40,252 nucleotides of DNA from the NCBI GenBank assembly GCA_024279255.1, contig JAJRRT010000058.1, positions 1-40,252 on the forward strand, given 5' to 3'. Numbering within the stretch: position 1 is the first letter of the stretch; each line of letters starts with the position of its first letter. The notes beneath the pieces are model-generated. The model saw nothing but the letters and a program-made list of their open reading frames with translations. It had not been told where the DNA came from and searched no databases. Below are positions 7,836-16,870 of the stretch, piece by piece. This DNA is from Deltaproteobacteria bacterium. Its GTDB lineage: Bacteria > Desulfobacterota > Desulfuromonadia > Desulfuromonadales > Geopsychrobacteraceae. The translations under genes and the position numbers were made by a program.

Positions 7836-7982
7836 AGGCCCCTGCTGCAAATCCGACAGACTGCTTGAGCGCTTCCACTTTGACTTGCATGGCTAATTAA
7901 ACTATATCTAGCCTGAGGCGATAGGGACATCAAGATCCCAATTCTCCACGACTGTACTCTCTTCCATAAATATGGGATCCGT

Positions 7983-9392
7983 ATGAATTCAAAGAAAAAA
8001 ATCCTTATTGTAGATGACGAAGTCTTCTTTAGAGACCTACTGAGAGAGGCGCTAAAGGATCGTTACGAAATTCTGGAAGGAGAAAATGGCGATGAAGCCA
8101 TATCGCTGGCGCTTAAACATAAACCGGACCTGATTATTATTGATGTAATCATGCCCGGTAGAAGTGGCATCGATGCCTGCATGGTGCTTAAGCAAAAACC
8201 GGAAACCAGAAGAATTCCTGTTGTTTTATTCTCCTCACTCTCAAAGAAAGAAGATATCGTCCTTGGACTAAAAGCCGGTGCGGATGACTACATCACAAAA
8301 CCGATGTGTGTCCCCGAAGTTGTTGCAAGACTAGATGCACACCTGAGAACGACAGATTATTATACAGATCTGGAGCATAAGGATCTGCTGTTACTCTTAG
8401 AGCTTTCAGAGAACATTTCTGCTCTACGCAACCCCATGACAATTCTGCGAACTATTGTTGAAAAGATGTCCACAATCATCGATGTTGCACGCTGTTCAAT
8501 TGTCAGTGTCAACAGCAAGGGGGACCTTTTTGTCAAGGCCAGCAACGACTTAGAAGAGAATAAAGAGATAAGACTCGAACTATACAAATATCCTGAAATT
8601 CGTAAATCCCTTGAATCCAAGAATGCCGTCATAATCAACAACATAAAAGATCATCCCTTGATGAATTCTGTCAAGAGTCACATCGGGGAGCTTGCATTTA
8701 ATTCCATAGTTGTCATTCCGATAATCAAAAAAGAGAGCATCATTGGGACCTTTCTACTCAGGACAGCATCTCCATTAAAAGACGGTATCACCAACAGAAT
8801 CTACAAGGTTTGTCAGTTGGTAGCGAATATTTCAGCAAACGCATTAGAAAATGCCATGCTTTTTGATTCAATGAAAACAGCGCAAGAGTATTTCGAAGAG
8901 ATGTCAATTCGTGATGGACTGACAAAGCTCTACAATCATCGTCATTTCTACGACCGCCTGGAGGAAGAATTCAGTCGTGCCTCCCGCTATGGAGAACCCC
9001 TCTCCCTGATCTTTTTCGACATCGATGATTTTAAGCGGATCAATGACAATTACGGACATACTCATGGCGACGAGGTTCTTAAGAAAATTAGCCTCGTCAT
9101 GAAGAGAGTCGCCAGAGAGAGTGACCTTCCTGCTCGCTATGGGGGAGACGAGTTTGCCGTTATTCTGCCCAACACATCGGCTAAAGGTGCGCTTGATGTG
9201 GCAACCCGACTCAGCACAACGGTAAGAGAGCTTATTTTTGAGGATCTAGCTGGTGAGCAAGTCACTATCAGCTCTGGCGTTGCGACCTTCGTCGACAAAA
9301 AAGTACAATCCTTTGATCGCCTTGTATGGCTCGCTGACGAGGCGATGTACAAAGCCAAAGCGCAAGGGAAGGATCATGTCTCTCAGGCCTAG
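7983..9392 (+). CDS. Response regulator with GAF and GGDEF domains (diguanylate cyclase)
   Basis: A 469-residue cytoplasmic signalling protein, probably making c-di-GMP on phosphorylation. The receiver domain (residues 5-120) has IVDDEV, the phospho-acceptor in LIIIDVIMPGRSG and ITKPMCVPEV. A GAF-like domain follows at about residues 140-300 (VARCSIVSVNSKGDLFVKAS, then FNSIVVIPIIKKESIIGTFL). The GGDEF domain (about 312-465) begins with SIRDGLTKLYNHRHFYDRL, contains FFDIDDFKRINDNYGHTHGD and has an intact active site ARYGGDEFAVILP. The inhibitory I-site RESD lies exactly five residues before GGDEF, so product inhibition is expected. No kinase is adjacent. The SD is weak (GGGATCC region). Confidence 0.94.
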   Translation: MNSKKKILIVDDEVFFRDLLREALKDRYEILEGENGDEAISLALKHKPDLIIIDVIMPGRSGIDACMVLKQKPETRRIPVVLFSSLSKKEDIVLGLKAGADDYITKPMCVPEVVARLDAHLRTTDYYTDLEHKDLLLLLELSENISALRNPMTILRTIVEKMSTIIDVARCSIVSVNSKGDLFVKASNDLEENKEIRLELYKYPEIRKSLESKNAVIINNIKDHPLMNSVKSHIGELAFNSIVVIPIIKKESIIGTFLLRTASPLKDGITNRIYKVCQLVANISANALENAMLFDSMKTAQEYFEEMSIRDGLTKLYNHRHFYDRLEEEFSRASRYGEPLSLIFFDIDDFKRINDNYGHTHGDEVLKKISLVMKRVARESDLPARYGGDEFAVILPNTSAKGALDVATRLSTTVRELIFEDLAGEQVTISSGVATFVDKKVQSFDRLVWLADEAMYKAKAQGKDHVSQA

Positions 9393-9445
9393 CGCCTTAA
9401 TCAATCTCTGCTTCAAAAAAACATCCGACGATAAAGGAAATCAAT

Positions 9446-10360
9446 ATGCCGGACAACCGGATAAAGCCTGCCAGTGTTCCGGCTTTAGATGAAATTTTGG
9501 GCAAGACTTTTCCGGTCCTTGACCATGGTCACATCCGCGTCGTCGACTACATGGGCGATGATGCCGCTATTGTCCAGGCCGCCCGGGTTTCATATGGAGC
9601 GGGAACCAAACAGGTCCATGAGGATCGTGCCCTGATCCGCTACCTGCTGCGCAACGCTCACACCACCCCTTTTGAGATGTGCAAAATCAAACTCCACGTT
9701 CGCGTCCCGATGGATTGCTGGCGCCAGTGGATCCGCCACCGCACAGCGTCAGTTAATGAGTACAGTACCCGTTATTCTGAAGCGATCGCTGATCAACAAT
9801 CGACCCTCCCCGGAGATTGGCGCCTGCAGACAACGCTCAACAAGCAGGGCAGTGACGGCTTCCTTGATCCCGATCTAGGAACTGAGTTGTCTGAATCAGA
9901 AGCGCGCTTCCATCAAACCACCAGAGATCTTTACCAGTCGCGCATCGAATGCGGTGTGGCCCGTGAGCAGGCCCGCAAAGACCTGCCCCTCTCGACTTAC
10001 ACTGAGGCCTACTGGGCGATCGACCTGCACAATCTGTTGCACTTTTTACAGCTCCGCATGGACAGCCACGCCCAATCCGAAATCCGCCAATACGCGACCC
10101 TGATCGGTGAAGAGATCGTTGCACGCTGGGTTCCTGCGGCCTGGGAAGCCTTCAAAGACTATCGCCTGAACGCAATGCGACTATCAGGCCCCGATGTCGA
10201 ATTGATGCGGATGTTGATCGCCAAAGACCATGCTGCGGCCGCAGCCTGGTTGGCAGAGCGGGGTTGGGTTGATCCAAAAAGCGGCAAGAAGTCTCGTGAG
10301 GCCAAGGAATTGGAAGTGAAGCTTCAAGCTCTCGGTTTGAAACTTACGCCAGTCTCTTAA
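9446..10360 (+). CDS. thyX: Flavin-dependent thymidylate synthase ThyX
   Basis: ThyX methylates dUMP to dTMP using methylene-tetrahydrofolate and NADPH with FAD. The 304-residue product contains the signature RHR-x7-S as RHRTASVNEYS (about residues 93-103). It also has the preceding MCKIKLHVRVPMDCWRQW and the C-terminal HNLLHFLQLRMDSHAQSEIR region that contributes to the dUMP and FAD sites. It is longer than the shortest family members because of a C-terminal extension (about residues 245-304, rich in Ala and Lys). A decent SD (AAAGGA) precedes the ATG. It converges with the MocR gene, and the two stop codons overlap (10357-10360). Confidence 0.96.
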   Translation: MPDNRIKPASVPALDEILGKTFPVLDHGHIRVVDYMGDDAAIVQAARVSYGAGTKQVHEDRALIRYLLRNAHTTPFEMCKIKLHVRVPMDCWRQWIRHRTASVNEYSTRYSEAIADQQSTLPGDWRLQTTLNKQGSDGFLDPDLGTELSESEARFHQTTRDLYQSRIECGVAREQARKDLPLSTYTEAYWAIDLHNLLHFLQLRMDSHAQSEIRQYATLIGEEIVARWVPAAWEAFKDYRLNAMRLSGPDVELMRMLIAKDHAAAAAWLAERGWVDPKSGKKSREAKELEVKLQALGLKLTPVS

Positions 10361-11793
10361 CCAGGCTCTTGCGCAAGCTCGCCAAGTCTTTTCAGCGCAG
10401 CTTCTAGCTTGTCAGTGTAAGGGTGCGCACAGGAGAGTCGGATACAGTTCCGATAGCGTTTTTGCGATGTAAATAATGATCCGGGCGCGATACCAATCCC
10501 TTCGGCCAGTGATCTGTGATAAAGGCTATCAGTATTTATCTCTTCAGGCAGAACAGCCCAGAGTAAAAAACCTCCTTCTGGCCGGGTCAAGCGGGTCTGT
10601 TCCGGGAAGAACCGCGCCACGGCAGATGAGATCTGACCCACCTGTTTTTTACACTTAGCCGCATATCCTTTCAGGTGCCTGGCATATCTTCCGGCAGCCA
10701 AATACTCCGCCAGAGTCAGTTGAGCCGGACGGTTCGAATTCATCGAGACCGTCATCTTCCGCTTGAGCAGAGCCGCGCGATGATCCTTCGCATAGATCCA
10801 GCCGATCCGAAACCCTGGAGCCAGCATCTTGGAAAATGACGAAATGAAGATGCTATTCCTCATCGCGGCATATGAGTTAAGCGCGCGTGGACGCACCCCG
10901 GAAAAAGGAAGGTCCCCGACAATATCGTCCTCAATCAGCACAACATTACGCGCTGCGAAAAGCTCGGCCAACTCCCGTTTTTTCACATCGGGGGTCAGGC
11001 ATCCGAAGGGATTGTTAAAGTTGGGTTGCAGAATACAGGCTTTAACGGGATAGGCATCAAGGGCCTGACTCAGTTTCTCAACATCCACCCCGGTTTCAGG
11101 GTCGGTCGGAATCTCCAGCGCATAGACACCAAGAGTTTCCAGAATCTGCAGATAACCGAAATAACAGGGGGATTCGACCGCCACCGTATCTCCGGGACCA
11201 ACCAGGGTGGAGAGCGCAAGGTAGAGGGCTTCAGTCCCACCGTGGGTGATAATGATATCGTCCATGTGCGCACTGATACCTGCTTCCAGCATATGAAAGG
11301 CAATCTGGGCGCGCAGCTTTCTATTCCCGGCTACCTCCTCATATCCATAGGCATTTTCGTGCGAATTTGCGGTCTGTCGCGCCAACCGGGTCAGCTCGGC
11401 CACTGGCAGCAGTTCAGGCGAAGGGGTCGCTGCACCTAAAGGCACAATGCTGGTATCTGCCATGGCGTTCAACACATTAAAATGGAAGTCGAACGAATTG
11501 ACACGGGTCGGCTGTAGCTCAGGATTTGAAACTCGGGGTGCAGGGATATCCCTGAATCGATGACAAACGTAGAAACCGGATTGAGGCCGAGCTTCGATGC
11601 GACCCTCCACCTCAAGATCAAGATAAGCCTTCATCACCGTACTGATGCTGATACGACTCTTCCTGCTCATGGCACGCAAAGAGGGGAGCCGGTCTCCCGG
11701 CAGCAGTGCACCCGTCTCTATCGCGACCCCAATATTGCGAATGACCGCCTCATACTTATAGCTCTCACCGCCTTGCCCCTGAATATTCTTCAT
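10357..11793 (-). CDS. MocR-type GntR/aminotransferase transcriptional regulator
   Basis: A 478-residue fusion of an N-terminal GntR winged helix (YEAVIRNIGVAIETGALLPG, RLPSLRAMSRKSRISISTVM; about residues 10-80) and a fold-type I aminotransferase domain (about 110-478). The PLP lysine is visible in SSFSKMLAPGFRIGW. Other aminotransferase motifs are HGGTEALYLAL, LQPNFNNPFGC and LIEDDIVGDLPF. The ATG at 11793 is preferred because it begins the natural domain; the frame also extends upstream to a TTG at 11850. MocR proteins use PLP or amino-PLP as effector and often control the divergent gene, here an MFS transporter. The ligand is not predictable. Confidence 0.92.
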   Translation of the reverse strand: MKNIQGQGGESYKYEAVIRNIGVAIETGALLPGDRLPSLRAMSRKSRISISTVMKAYLDLEVEGRIEARPQSGFYVCHRFRDIPAPRVSNPELQPTRVNSFDFHFNVLNAMADTSIVPLGAATPSPELLPVAELTRLARQTANSHENAYGYEEVAGNRKLRAQIAFHMLEAGISAHMDDIIITHGGTEALYLALSTLVGPGDTVAVESPCYFGYLQILETLGVYALEIPTDPETGVDVEKLSQALDAYPVKACILQPNFNNPFGCLTPDVKKRELAELFAARNVVLIEDDIVGDLPFSGVRPRALNSYAAMRNSIFISSFSKMLAPGFRIGWIYAKDHRAALLKRKMTVSMNSNRPAQLTLAEYLAAGRYARHLKGYAAKCKKQVGQISSAVARFFPEQTRLTRPEGGFLLWAVLPEEINTDSLYHRSLAEGIGIAPGSLFTSQKRYRNCIRLSCAHPYTDKLEAALKRLGELAQEPG

Positions 11794-11801
11794 CACGCCC
11801 C

Positions 11802-11841
11802 AACTGTTATGTAGATAATTTCCAAAAACTGTAACTGTTAT
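11802..11841. promoter_or_regulatory. Candidate MocR operator: direct repeat between divergent genes
   Basis: The 9-mer AACTGTTAT occurs at 11802-11810 and again at 11833-11841, 31 bp apart (about three helical turns). An additional partial copy (ACTGTA) stands just before the second. The pair lies in the intergenic region shared by the MocR regulator and the MFS transporter. MocR operators are commonly direct repeats in such divergent regions. Confidence 0.45.
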
Positions 11842-11923
11842 CCTAGGCAAAACTGCCTTAGTTTACAAGTATCGGACCGCAGGTCGATGGAGGTCCAGAG
11901 TTTGAAAGGATCAGGGTGAACCT

Positions 11924-13147
11924 ATGTGTGACATGATCGAATCAGAGAAAAGCTTTCCGTTGCGCGCTGTAACTGGCGGCGTACTGGCGATGTTTCTCGC
12001 TTTTGGAGTGGGCCGTTTTGCCTATACGCCCCTGCTACCCCTGATGCAGGAGCAAACTGGACTGGCCGTCGACATGGCAGGCTATCTGGCTTCAATGATG
12101 TACCTGGGTTACCTGTCCGGCTCTGTTATCGTAACGAAAACTCTCGCAAGGTTCGGACCTTCAAAAATGTTAAACTGCGGTTTGGTCCTGCTTGTGCTAA
12201 CAACCGGGGCAATGTCTAGCGGTGAGGTATTCGAGTCCTGGTCTTTTATCATGTTCGGTATCGGGTTTTCATCAGCAATGGTGTTTCTCGCAACGCTGTC
12301 ACTAATTATAGGGATCTTTCTAGACTACGGAGCTGGCTGGCTGACAGCCTCTCTCTATTCCGGAATCGGATTGGCGATTGTCTTGATCGGGCTCGTTGTC
12401 CCGGTAGTCGGCAAATTCGCCGACTGGCAAGGAGCCTGGATCTTTGTCGCCCTGACGGCGCTGTTTGCAGGAGGAGCGTGCCACCTCTTACTCAAGCCCT
12501 ATAACCACAAACAGCCAAAGAGTCTCTCCACAGAAGCGGCCTGGACAGCCCCTGGCGCAAAACGGGCAGCTTTTTTTCTGATCGCCGCCTATTTTCTGCA
12601 TGGCTTTTCTTACACGATCGGCGGCACCTTCATGGTTGCGATGCTTTCGGAATTCCCCGGCCTGCATGGCCGCGCCCATATAGGTTGGATTCTGGTCGGA
12701 GCAATGGTTATCCCCTCCTGTTTGATCTGGCCAGTCATTGCGTCACGCCTTGGTGAAGCCAAGACTGTTACCCTTCTGCTGATCTTGCAAGCTCTGGCAA
12801 ATATTATTGTTGTTATCTGGGCAACTCAAACAGGAATTCTGGTTGGCGCTGCGGTTTTCGGCAGTACTTTTCTGGCGATTCCAGGGCTGGTACTCGGTCG
12901 AATTGCTAAACTGGCAGGGATTAAAAAGGATCAGATCATTGGCCTCGCCACGATCCTGTTTGGAATCGCCATGGTCCTTGGCCCCTCAGTCGGCGGACTG
13001 ATCGCAAAATTGACAGGCTCCTTTGACCGATCACTCATCATGGCAAGCATCGCCCTGTTGATTGGTGCAGGAATCAGCATGCTGGCCGAATCATCAACAA
13101 GCGTGGCGAAATGCTCTTCTGACGTACATGGTGAAGTCCCGAGTTAG
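11924..13147 (+). CDS. YbfB/YjiJ-family MFS transporter
   Basis: A 407-residue polytopic inner-membrane protein with about 12 hydrophobic helices. The first helix contains GVGRFAYTPLLPLM, a hallmark of the YbfB/YjiJ branch of the major facilitator superfamily. A polar linker at about residues 190-208 (KPYNHKQPKSLSTEA) separates the two six-helix halves. The ATG at 11924 follows AGGGTG. It is divergent from a MocR regulator with a shared, repeat-containing promoter region, so it is probably that regulator's target. The substrate is unknown; export of a small metabolite or drug is an inference from the family. Confidence 0.9.
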   Translation: MCDMIESEKSFPLRAVTGGVLAMFLAFGVGRFAYTPLLPLMQEQTGLAVDMAGYLASMMYLGYLSGSVIVTKTLARFGPSKMLNCGLVLLVLTTGAMSSGEVFESWSFIMFGIGFSSAMVFLATLSLIIGIFLDYGAGWLTASLYSGIGLAIVLIGLVVPVVGKFADWQGAWIFVALTALFAGGACHLLLKPYNHKQPKSLSTEAAWTAPGAKRAAFFLIAAYFLHGFSYTIGGTFMVAMLSEFPGLHGRAHIGWILVGAMVIPSCLIWPVIASRLGEAKTVTLLLILQALANIIVVIWATQTGILVGAAVFGSTFLAIPGLVLGRIAKLAGIKKDQIIGLATILFGIAMVLGPSVGGLIAKLTGSFDRSLIMASIALLIGAGISMLAESSTSVAKCSSDVHGEVPS

Positions 13148-13224
13148 AGCAGCCTGCTTTTCAACAGGATATTAAGGGCTGAGTCGCTTCTCCTCAATAC
13201 ATACAGAATGTGAGGCAACGACCT

Positions 13225-14391
13225 CTAAAGCACCGCTAACGCCTTCTGAACATCCGCCTGCAAGTCTGCCACATCCTCAAGTCCAACATTCAGGCGGATC
13301 ATCCAGCGATCCTTGTAACGCGAAATATCGGACTGGGCAAACTTGCCCGCGGTGACCAGGCTCTTGAAACCGCCCCAGCTGTAGCCGATGCCGAAGTGCT
13401 CGAGACTATCGACAAAACGGCCAACTGCACTCTCGTCGTATTCCGGCTTGAGGACAAAGGAGAAGATCCCCGAGGCGCCGTCGAAATCGCGCTGCCAGAT
13501 GTGATGCTCGGGGTGACTGACTAACGCCGGATGGAGTACCGCCTCGACCGCCGCTTCCCCTTCCAGCCAGCCCGCAAGCTCCAGGGCTGAAGCCTCATGC
13601 TGCTTCAGGCGCACCTTGAGAGTCTTGAGCCCGCGTAGCGCCAGGTAGCAGGCATCCTGCGACGCGAAAATCTCCAACGCGCGGCACATGCGATGAAAAG
13701 GCTTGTAACAGGCCTCATTGATGGTTGCGCTGCCGAGCAGCACATCGGAATGACCCGAAATATACTTGGTCACCGAATGGATCGAGATATCGACCCCGTG
13801 CTCAAGCGGACGAAAATTAAGCGGTGTCGCCCAGGTATTATCGATGGCAGTAAGGATATCGTGCTGGCGCGCCACCTTGACCACTGCCGGAACATCCTGG
13901 ATCTCGAAGGTGTTGGAACCGGGTGACTCAAGGAGGATAAACCGGGTCTGCGGGGTGATGTAATCCTCAATATCAGCACCGACATTGGCGGGGAAATAAC
14001 TGGTCGTGATACCAAACTTGTCAAGCATGTCACGCGCAAAACGACGTACCGGCCCGTAGCAACTGTTGCAGATCAGCAGATGATCACCATGTTGCAAAAA
14101 GGCCTGTAGCGTGCTGGTAATCGCCAGCAAACCCGATGGAAAGGCCCTTGTCCAGTAGCCTCCTTCAAGTTCGGTCATCGCTCTTTCAAAGGCGTGCTGG
14201 GTGGGGCTGCCATCTGTGCCGTAGGTGAAACCCTCATACTGTCCCTGGCCGACGGCCTTGAGCTCGGCATAGTCCTCGAACAGAATCGTTGAGGCATGAT
14301 AGACTGGCGGATTGATCGAATGATAACGTTCGAGCTTGCTGCTGTCGCCGCTATAGCCACTGGCGATAATTTCGGTCGCTGTACCCTTCAT
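13225..14391 (-). CDS. metC: Cystathionine beta-lyase
   Basis: A 388-residue PLP enzyme of the Cys/Met metabolism family. MetC cleaves cystathionine to homocysteine, pyruvate and ammonia in methionine biosynthesis. Seen here are the PLP-binding lysine in HSVTKYISGHSDVLLG, the substrate tyrosine region YEGFTYGTDGSPTQHAFE, the PLP aspartate in AIDNTWATP and the C-terminal GIGYSWGGFKSLV. The combination of ISGHSD and YSWGGFKS fits the proteobacterial MetC clade better than MetB or O-acetylhomoserine sulfhydrylase. The ATG at 14391 has AAGGGTGGG upstream. It is convergent with the MFS gene with no clear terminator between them, and no other methionine gene is adjacent. Confidence 0.92.
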   Translation of the reverse strand: MKGTATEIIASGYSGDSSKLERYHSINPPVYHASTILFEDYAELKAVGQGQYEGFTYGTDGSPTQHAFERAMTELEGGYWTRAFPSGLLAITSTLQAFLQHGDHLLICNSCYGPVRRFARDMLDKFGITTSYFPANVGADIEDYITPQTRFILLESPGSNTFEIQDVPAVVKVARQHDILTAIDNTWATPLNFRPLEHGVDISIHSVTKYISGHSDVLLGSATINEACYKPFHRMCRALEIFASQDACYLALRGLKTLKVRLKQHEASALELAGWLEGEAAVEAVLHPALVSHPEHHIWQRDFDGASGIFSFVLKPEYDESAVGRFVDSLEHFGIGYSWGGFKSLVTAGKFAQSDISRYKDRWMIRLNVGLEDVADLQADVQKALAVL

Positions 14392-14504
14392 TTCCCACCC
14401 TTTTCCGTCGCTTCATGAATAATACGGCAGCCCCCTCTGAGGCCACACGTCACTTAAGTAAATATCTTATACTGGAACTATAGAGCAATGGAAAGGAGTC
14501 CGTC

Positions 14505-14720
14505 ATGAAAAAAGAATCATACGAACATATATGTCAGCTCGCCGATTCTGGACAGGATGCTTTTATCAGCCACCCCGACAGCGGCGAACGCGGCATGGTC
14601 ACCAGTTGTATCCGCCAGACCGGGCACCTGGTGGCACGCACCACCCAAGGACAGATGCGCTGCTGGACCTTTGGCGAATGTGAAGAGCCGAACCACGTTA
14701 AATCTGGCCCGATGATCTGA
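14505..14720 (+). CDS. Uncharacterised 71-residue protein
   Basis: A small ORF with a strong SD (AAAGGAG, about 8 nt before the ATG) and a TATACT box about 32 nt before the ATG. This makes it a credible gene despite its size. The product is soluble, with no signal or membrane segment. It has three cysteines (HICQL, TSCIRQ, RCWTFGECEE contribute; the last two in a CxxxxxC spacing) and an MVTSCIRQTGHLVARTTQGQ segment that looks like a small beta-rich fold. I do not recognise the family. It converges on the aconitase gene with 13 nt between the stop codons. Confidence 0.7.
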   Translation: MKKESYEHICQLADSGQDAFISHPDSGERGMVTSCIRQTGHLVARTTQGQMRCWTFGECEEPNHVKSGPMI

Positions 14721-14733
14721 AGTATTCATCACT

Positions 14734-16743
14734 CTATGCGGCAGAATCATGCTTGTTCGGCCGCGCTTTCCGGCCGCGCGCTGATTTGCGCGGCGGCTTT
14801 TTATTTTCGGCCTTGAGCATCTGTCGCACATGATTCAGGGTTCCACCGGCAATCAAGTGCTGACGCTGACGGCTGGAGACCTCCAGCAAGGTAATGATTT
14901 CACGCGCGCCGATTTTAACCTTCAGTTCTGTCTCTCCAGCCTCCAGATGCTGGCGCACATCGGGAATTACCAACGGGTCCCCGGCTTTGATCGCGGCATA
15001 GTCCGCCGGATTTTTGAAGGTCAGCGGCAGAATCCCGAAGTTACACAGGTTGGCCTTATGGATTCGTGCGAAACTCTTGACGATCTTGGCCCGCACCCCG
15101 AGATAACGCGGAGCCAGTGCTGCATGTTCGCGGCTCGACCCCTGGCCATAGTTGTCGCCGCCAATCACGACCGCCTGACCAAACCCCTTACAGCGCAGAG
15201 AAAACTCCGGATCAAGCTGATAGAAAACAAATTCACTGATCGCTTCGATATTGGAGCGTAACGGCAACACCTTACTCCCGGCCGGCATGATGCCGTCGGT
15301 CGAGATGTTATCCTCAACCTTCAATACCACCCTGGCCTTGAGGGTCTTGGGCAGACTCTCAAACTCGGGGAACGGCTTGATGTTTGGTCCGCGCACCACC
15401 TCGGTCTCGAAGGATTCTGGAGTCGGGGCAATAAGGGATGAGGTATCCACAATATACTTGTCTGGCGGGATAACCTCGGGCCAGGCCATCTCGGCAGCGA
15501 GCTCGCGTGGGTCGGTAATCACACCCTTTAAGGCGGATGCTGCTGCGGTTTCAGGCGAACAGAGGTAGACCTGATCCCCCTTGGTTCCTGAGCGGCCAGG
15601 GAAGTTGCGCGGGAAGGTGCGCAGGCTGACCTGATCGGTTCCAGGAGCCTGCCCCATACCGATGCAGCCCAGACAGCCAGACTGATGGATACGTGCTCCA
15701 GCCAAGAGCAAGGGCATGACGCCACTGTTTTCGGCGACATTCTCCAGCACCTGTCGACTGCCGGGATTGACATGAAAGGACAGCTCGGCTGCGGCATGTC
15801 TGTCCTTGACGATGCCCGCAGTCATCATCAGATCGCGGTAGCTGCCGTTGACGCTGGAGCCGACTATCACCTGGTCAACCTTGGTGCCGGCCACTTCACT
15901 GATGCGTTTGATATTACCTGGTGAAGTCGGGCAAGCGATCAATGGTTCGAGACTGCCAAGATCGAGCTCGGCATGCTCGTCATAGTGACAACCGACATCG
16001 GCCTCCAGCTCCTGCCAATCAGCCTCTCGCCCCTGTGCCAGCAACCATTTACGCGTCTGTTCATCGGAGGGAAAAACCGTCGAGGTCGCCCCCAATTCTG
16101 TGCCCATGTTGCCGATCGTCATGCGATCGGTCGCAGTAAGAGTCCTCACCCCCGGACCATAATACTCGACCACCTTGCCGCGACAACCCTTGACATCGTA
16201 ACGCCTGAGCATTTCAAGAATCAGATCCTTGGCACTGACCCAGTCGGGCAAGGTCCCGCTCAGCCTGACCCCGAGCACTTTAGGACAGGGGAAGTGATAG
16301 GAGTATCCGGCCATCGCCAGCGCAACATCCAGCCCGCCGGCACCGATGGCCAGCATCGAGACCCCAGCAGCACCGGGGGTATGACTATCGGCGCCGAGTA
16401 GCGTCAGACCGGGGCGCCCGAACCGTTCCATGTGGACGATATGCGATATCCCGTTACCCGGCTCCGAGTAGTTAATCCCATAATGAGCGCAGGCGCTACG
16501 CAGATACTTGTGATCATCGGCGTTTTTAAAGTCGGTCTGCAGCAGATTATGATCGACATACTGGGCGGCCAAATCGACCTTGACCCGCTTGAGGCCCAAG
16601 GTTTCAAATTCGAGCATCGCCATAGTTCCGGTGGCATCCTGCAGCAGGGTATGATCGATCCGAATGCCTATCTCTTCGCCCGCGACCATGCGACCTTCAA
16701 CCAGATGTTGCGTTATTATTTTTTCAGTCAGATTTTTTGCCAT
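14734..16743 (-). CDS. Aconitate hydratase (Aquifex-type)
   Basis: A 669-residue [4Fe-4S] dehydratase interconverting citrate and isocitrate in the TCA cycle. It is shorter than AcnA (about 890) and AcnB (about 860) and resembles the single-chain Aquifex-type family of about 640 residues. Cluster ligands are visible in EPLIACPTSPGN and SGCLGCIGMG. Substrate-site elements include GADSHTPGAAG, TIGNMGTELGAT, and GDNYGQGSSREHAALAPRYL in the swivel domain. A basic tail (NKKPPRKSARGRKARPNK) after about residue 645 is unusual. SD AAGGAG precedes the ATG by about 10 nt. Homoaconitase or isopropylmalate isomerase is less likely given the length and active-site sequence. Confidence 0.9.
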   Translation of the reverse strand: MAKNLTEKIITQHLVEGRMVAGEEIGIRIDHTLLQDATGTMAMLEFETLGLKRVKVDLAAQYVDHNLLQTDFKNADDHKYLRSACAHYGINYSEPGNGISHIVHMERFGRPGLTLLGADSHTPGAAGVSMLAIGAGGLDVALAMAGYSYHFPCPKVLGVRLSGTLPDWVSAKDLILEMLRRYDVKGCRGKVVEYYGPGVRTLTATDRMTIGNMGTELGATSTVFPSDEQTRKWLLAQGREADWQELEADVGCHYDEHAELDLGSLEPLIACPTSPGNIKRISEVAGTKVDQVIVGSSVNGSYRDLMMTAGIVKDRHAAAELSFHVNPGSRQVLENVAENSGVMPLLLAGARIHQSGCLGCIGMGQAPGTDQVSLRTFPRNFPGRSGTKGDQVYLCSPETAAASALKGVITDPRELAAEMAWPEVIPPDKYIVDTSSLIAPTPESFETEVVRGPNIKPFPEFESLPKTLKARVVLKVEDNISTDGIMPAGSKVLPLRSNIEAISEFVFYQLDPEFSLRCKGFGQAVVIGGDNYGQGSSREHAALAPRYLGVRAKIVKSFARIHKANLCNFGILPLTFKNPADYAAIKAGDPLVIPDVRQHLEAGETELKVKIGAREIITLLEVSSRQRQHLIAGGTLNHVRQMLKAENKKPPRKSARGRKARPNKHDSAA
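14773..14806 (+). terminator. Intrinsic terminator of the 71-residue gene, inside aconitase coding DNA
   Basis: On the plus strand a perfect GC-only 7-bp stem (14773-14779 with 14788-14794) is followed after GGC by TTTTTATTTT. It lies about 50 nt beyond the stop of the 71-residue gene and overlaps the 3' coding end of the convergent aconitase gene, where it encodes the basic tail. Confidence 0.45.
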
Positions 16744-16770
16744 CTCAAACGACTCCTTCGCGACTCATGA

Positions 16771-16814
16771 CCAAAGGAGGACGAAGCAGGAAGGACCTGC
16801 AAGGCCTCCTTTGG
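16771..16814 (-). promoter_or_regulatory. Large hairpin in the 5' region of aconitase
   Basis: Ten perfect outer pairs (16771-16780 with 16805-16814), an internal loop and five inner pairs (16786-16790 with 16796-16800) form a 44-nt hairpin that ends 27 bp upstream of the aconitase start codon. In the leader transcript it would sit just before the SD. No run of T follows it in either direction, so it is not a standard terminator. Confidence 0.45.
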
Positions 16815-16870
16815 CCATTATAAACCAACTAGCGAATTCGAGTTTGCAAGCGAAAAGACATAAAGGCGGA

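Noticed and set aside
10357-10360. Overlap of thyX and MocR stop codons as a regulatory device
   Set aside because: Convergent genes with shared stop bases are common; nothing more is seen here.
13148-13224. Terminator between the MFS gene and metC
   Set aside because: Only an imperfect CCTCA/TGAGG pairing without a T run is present, so I did not call it.
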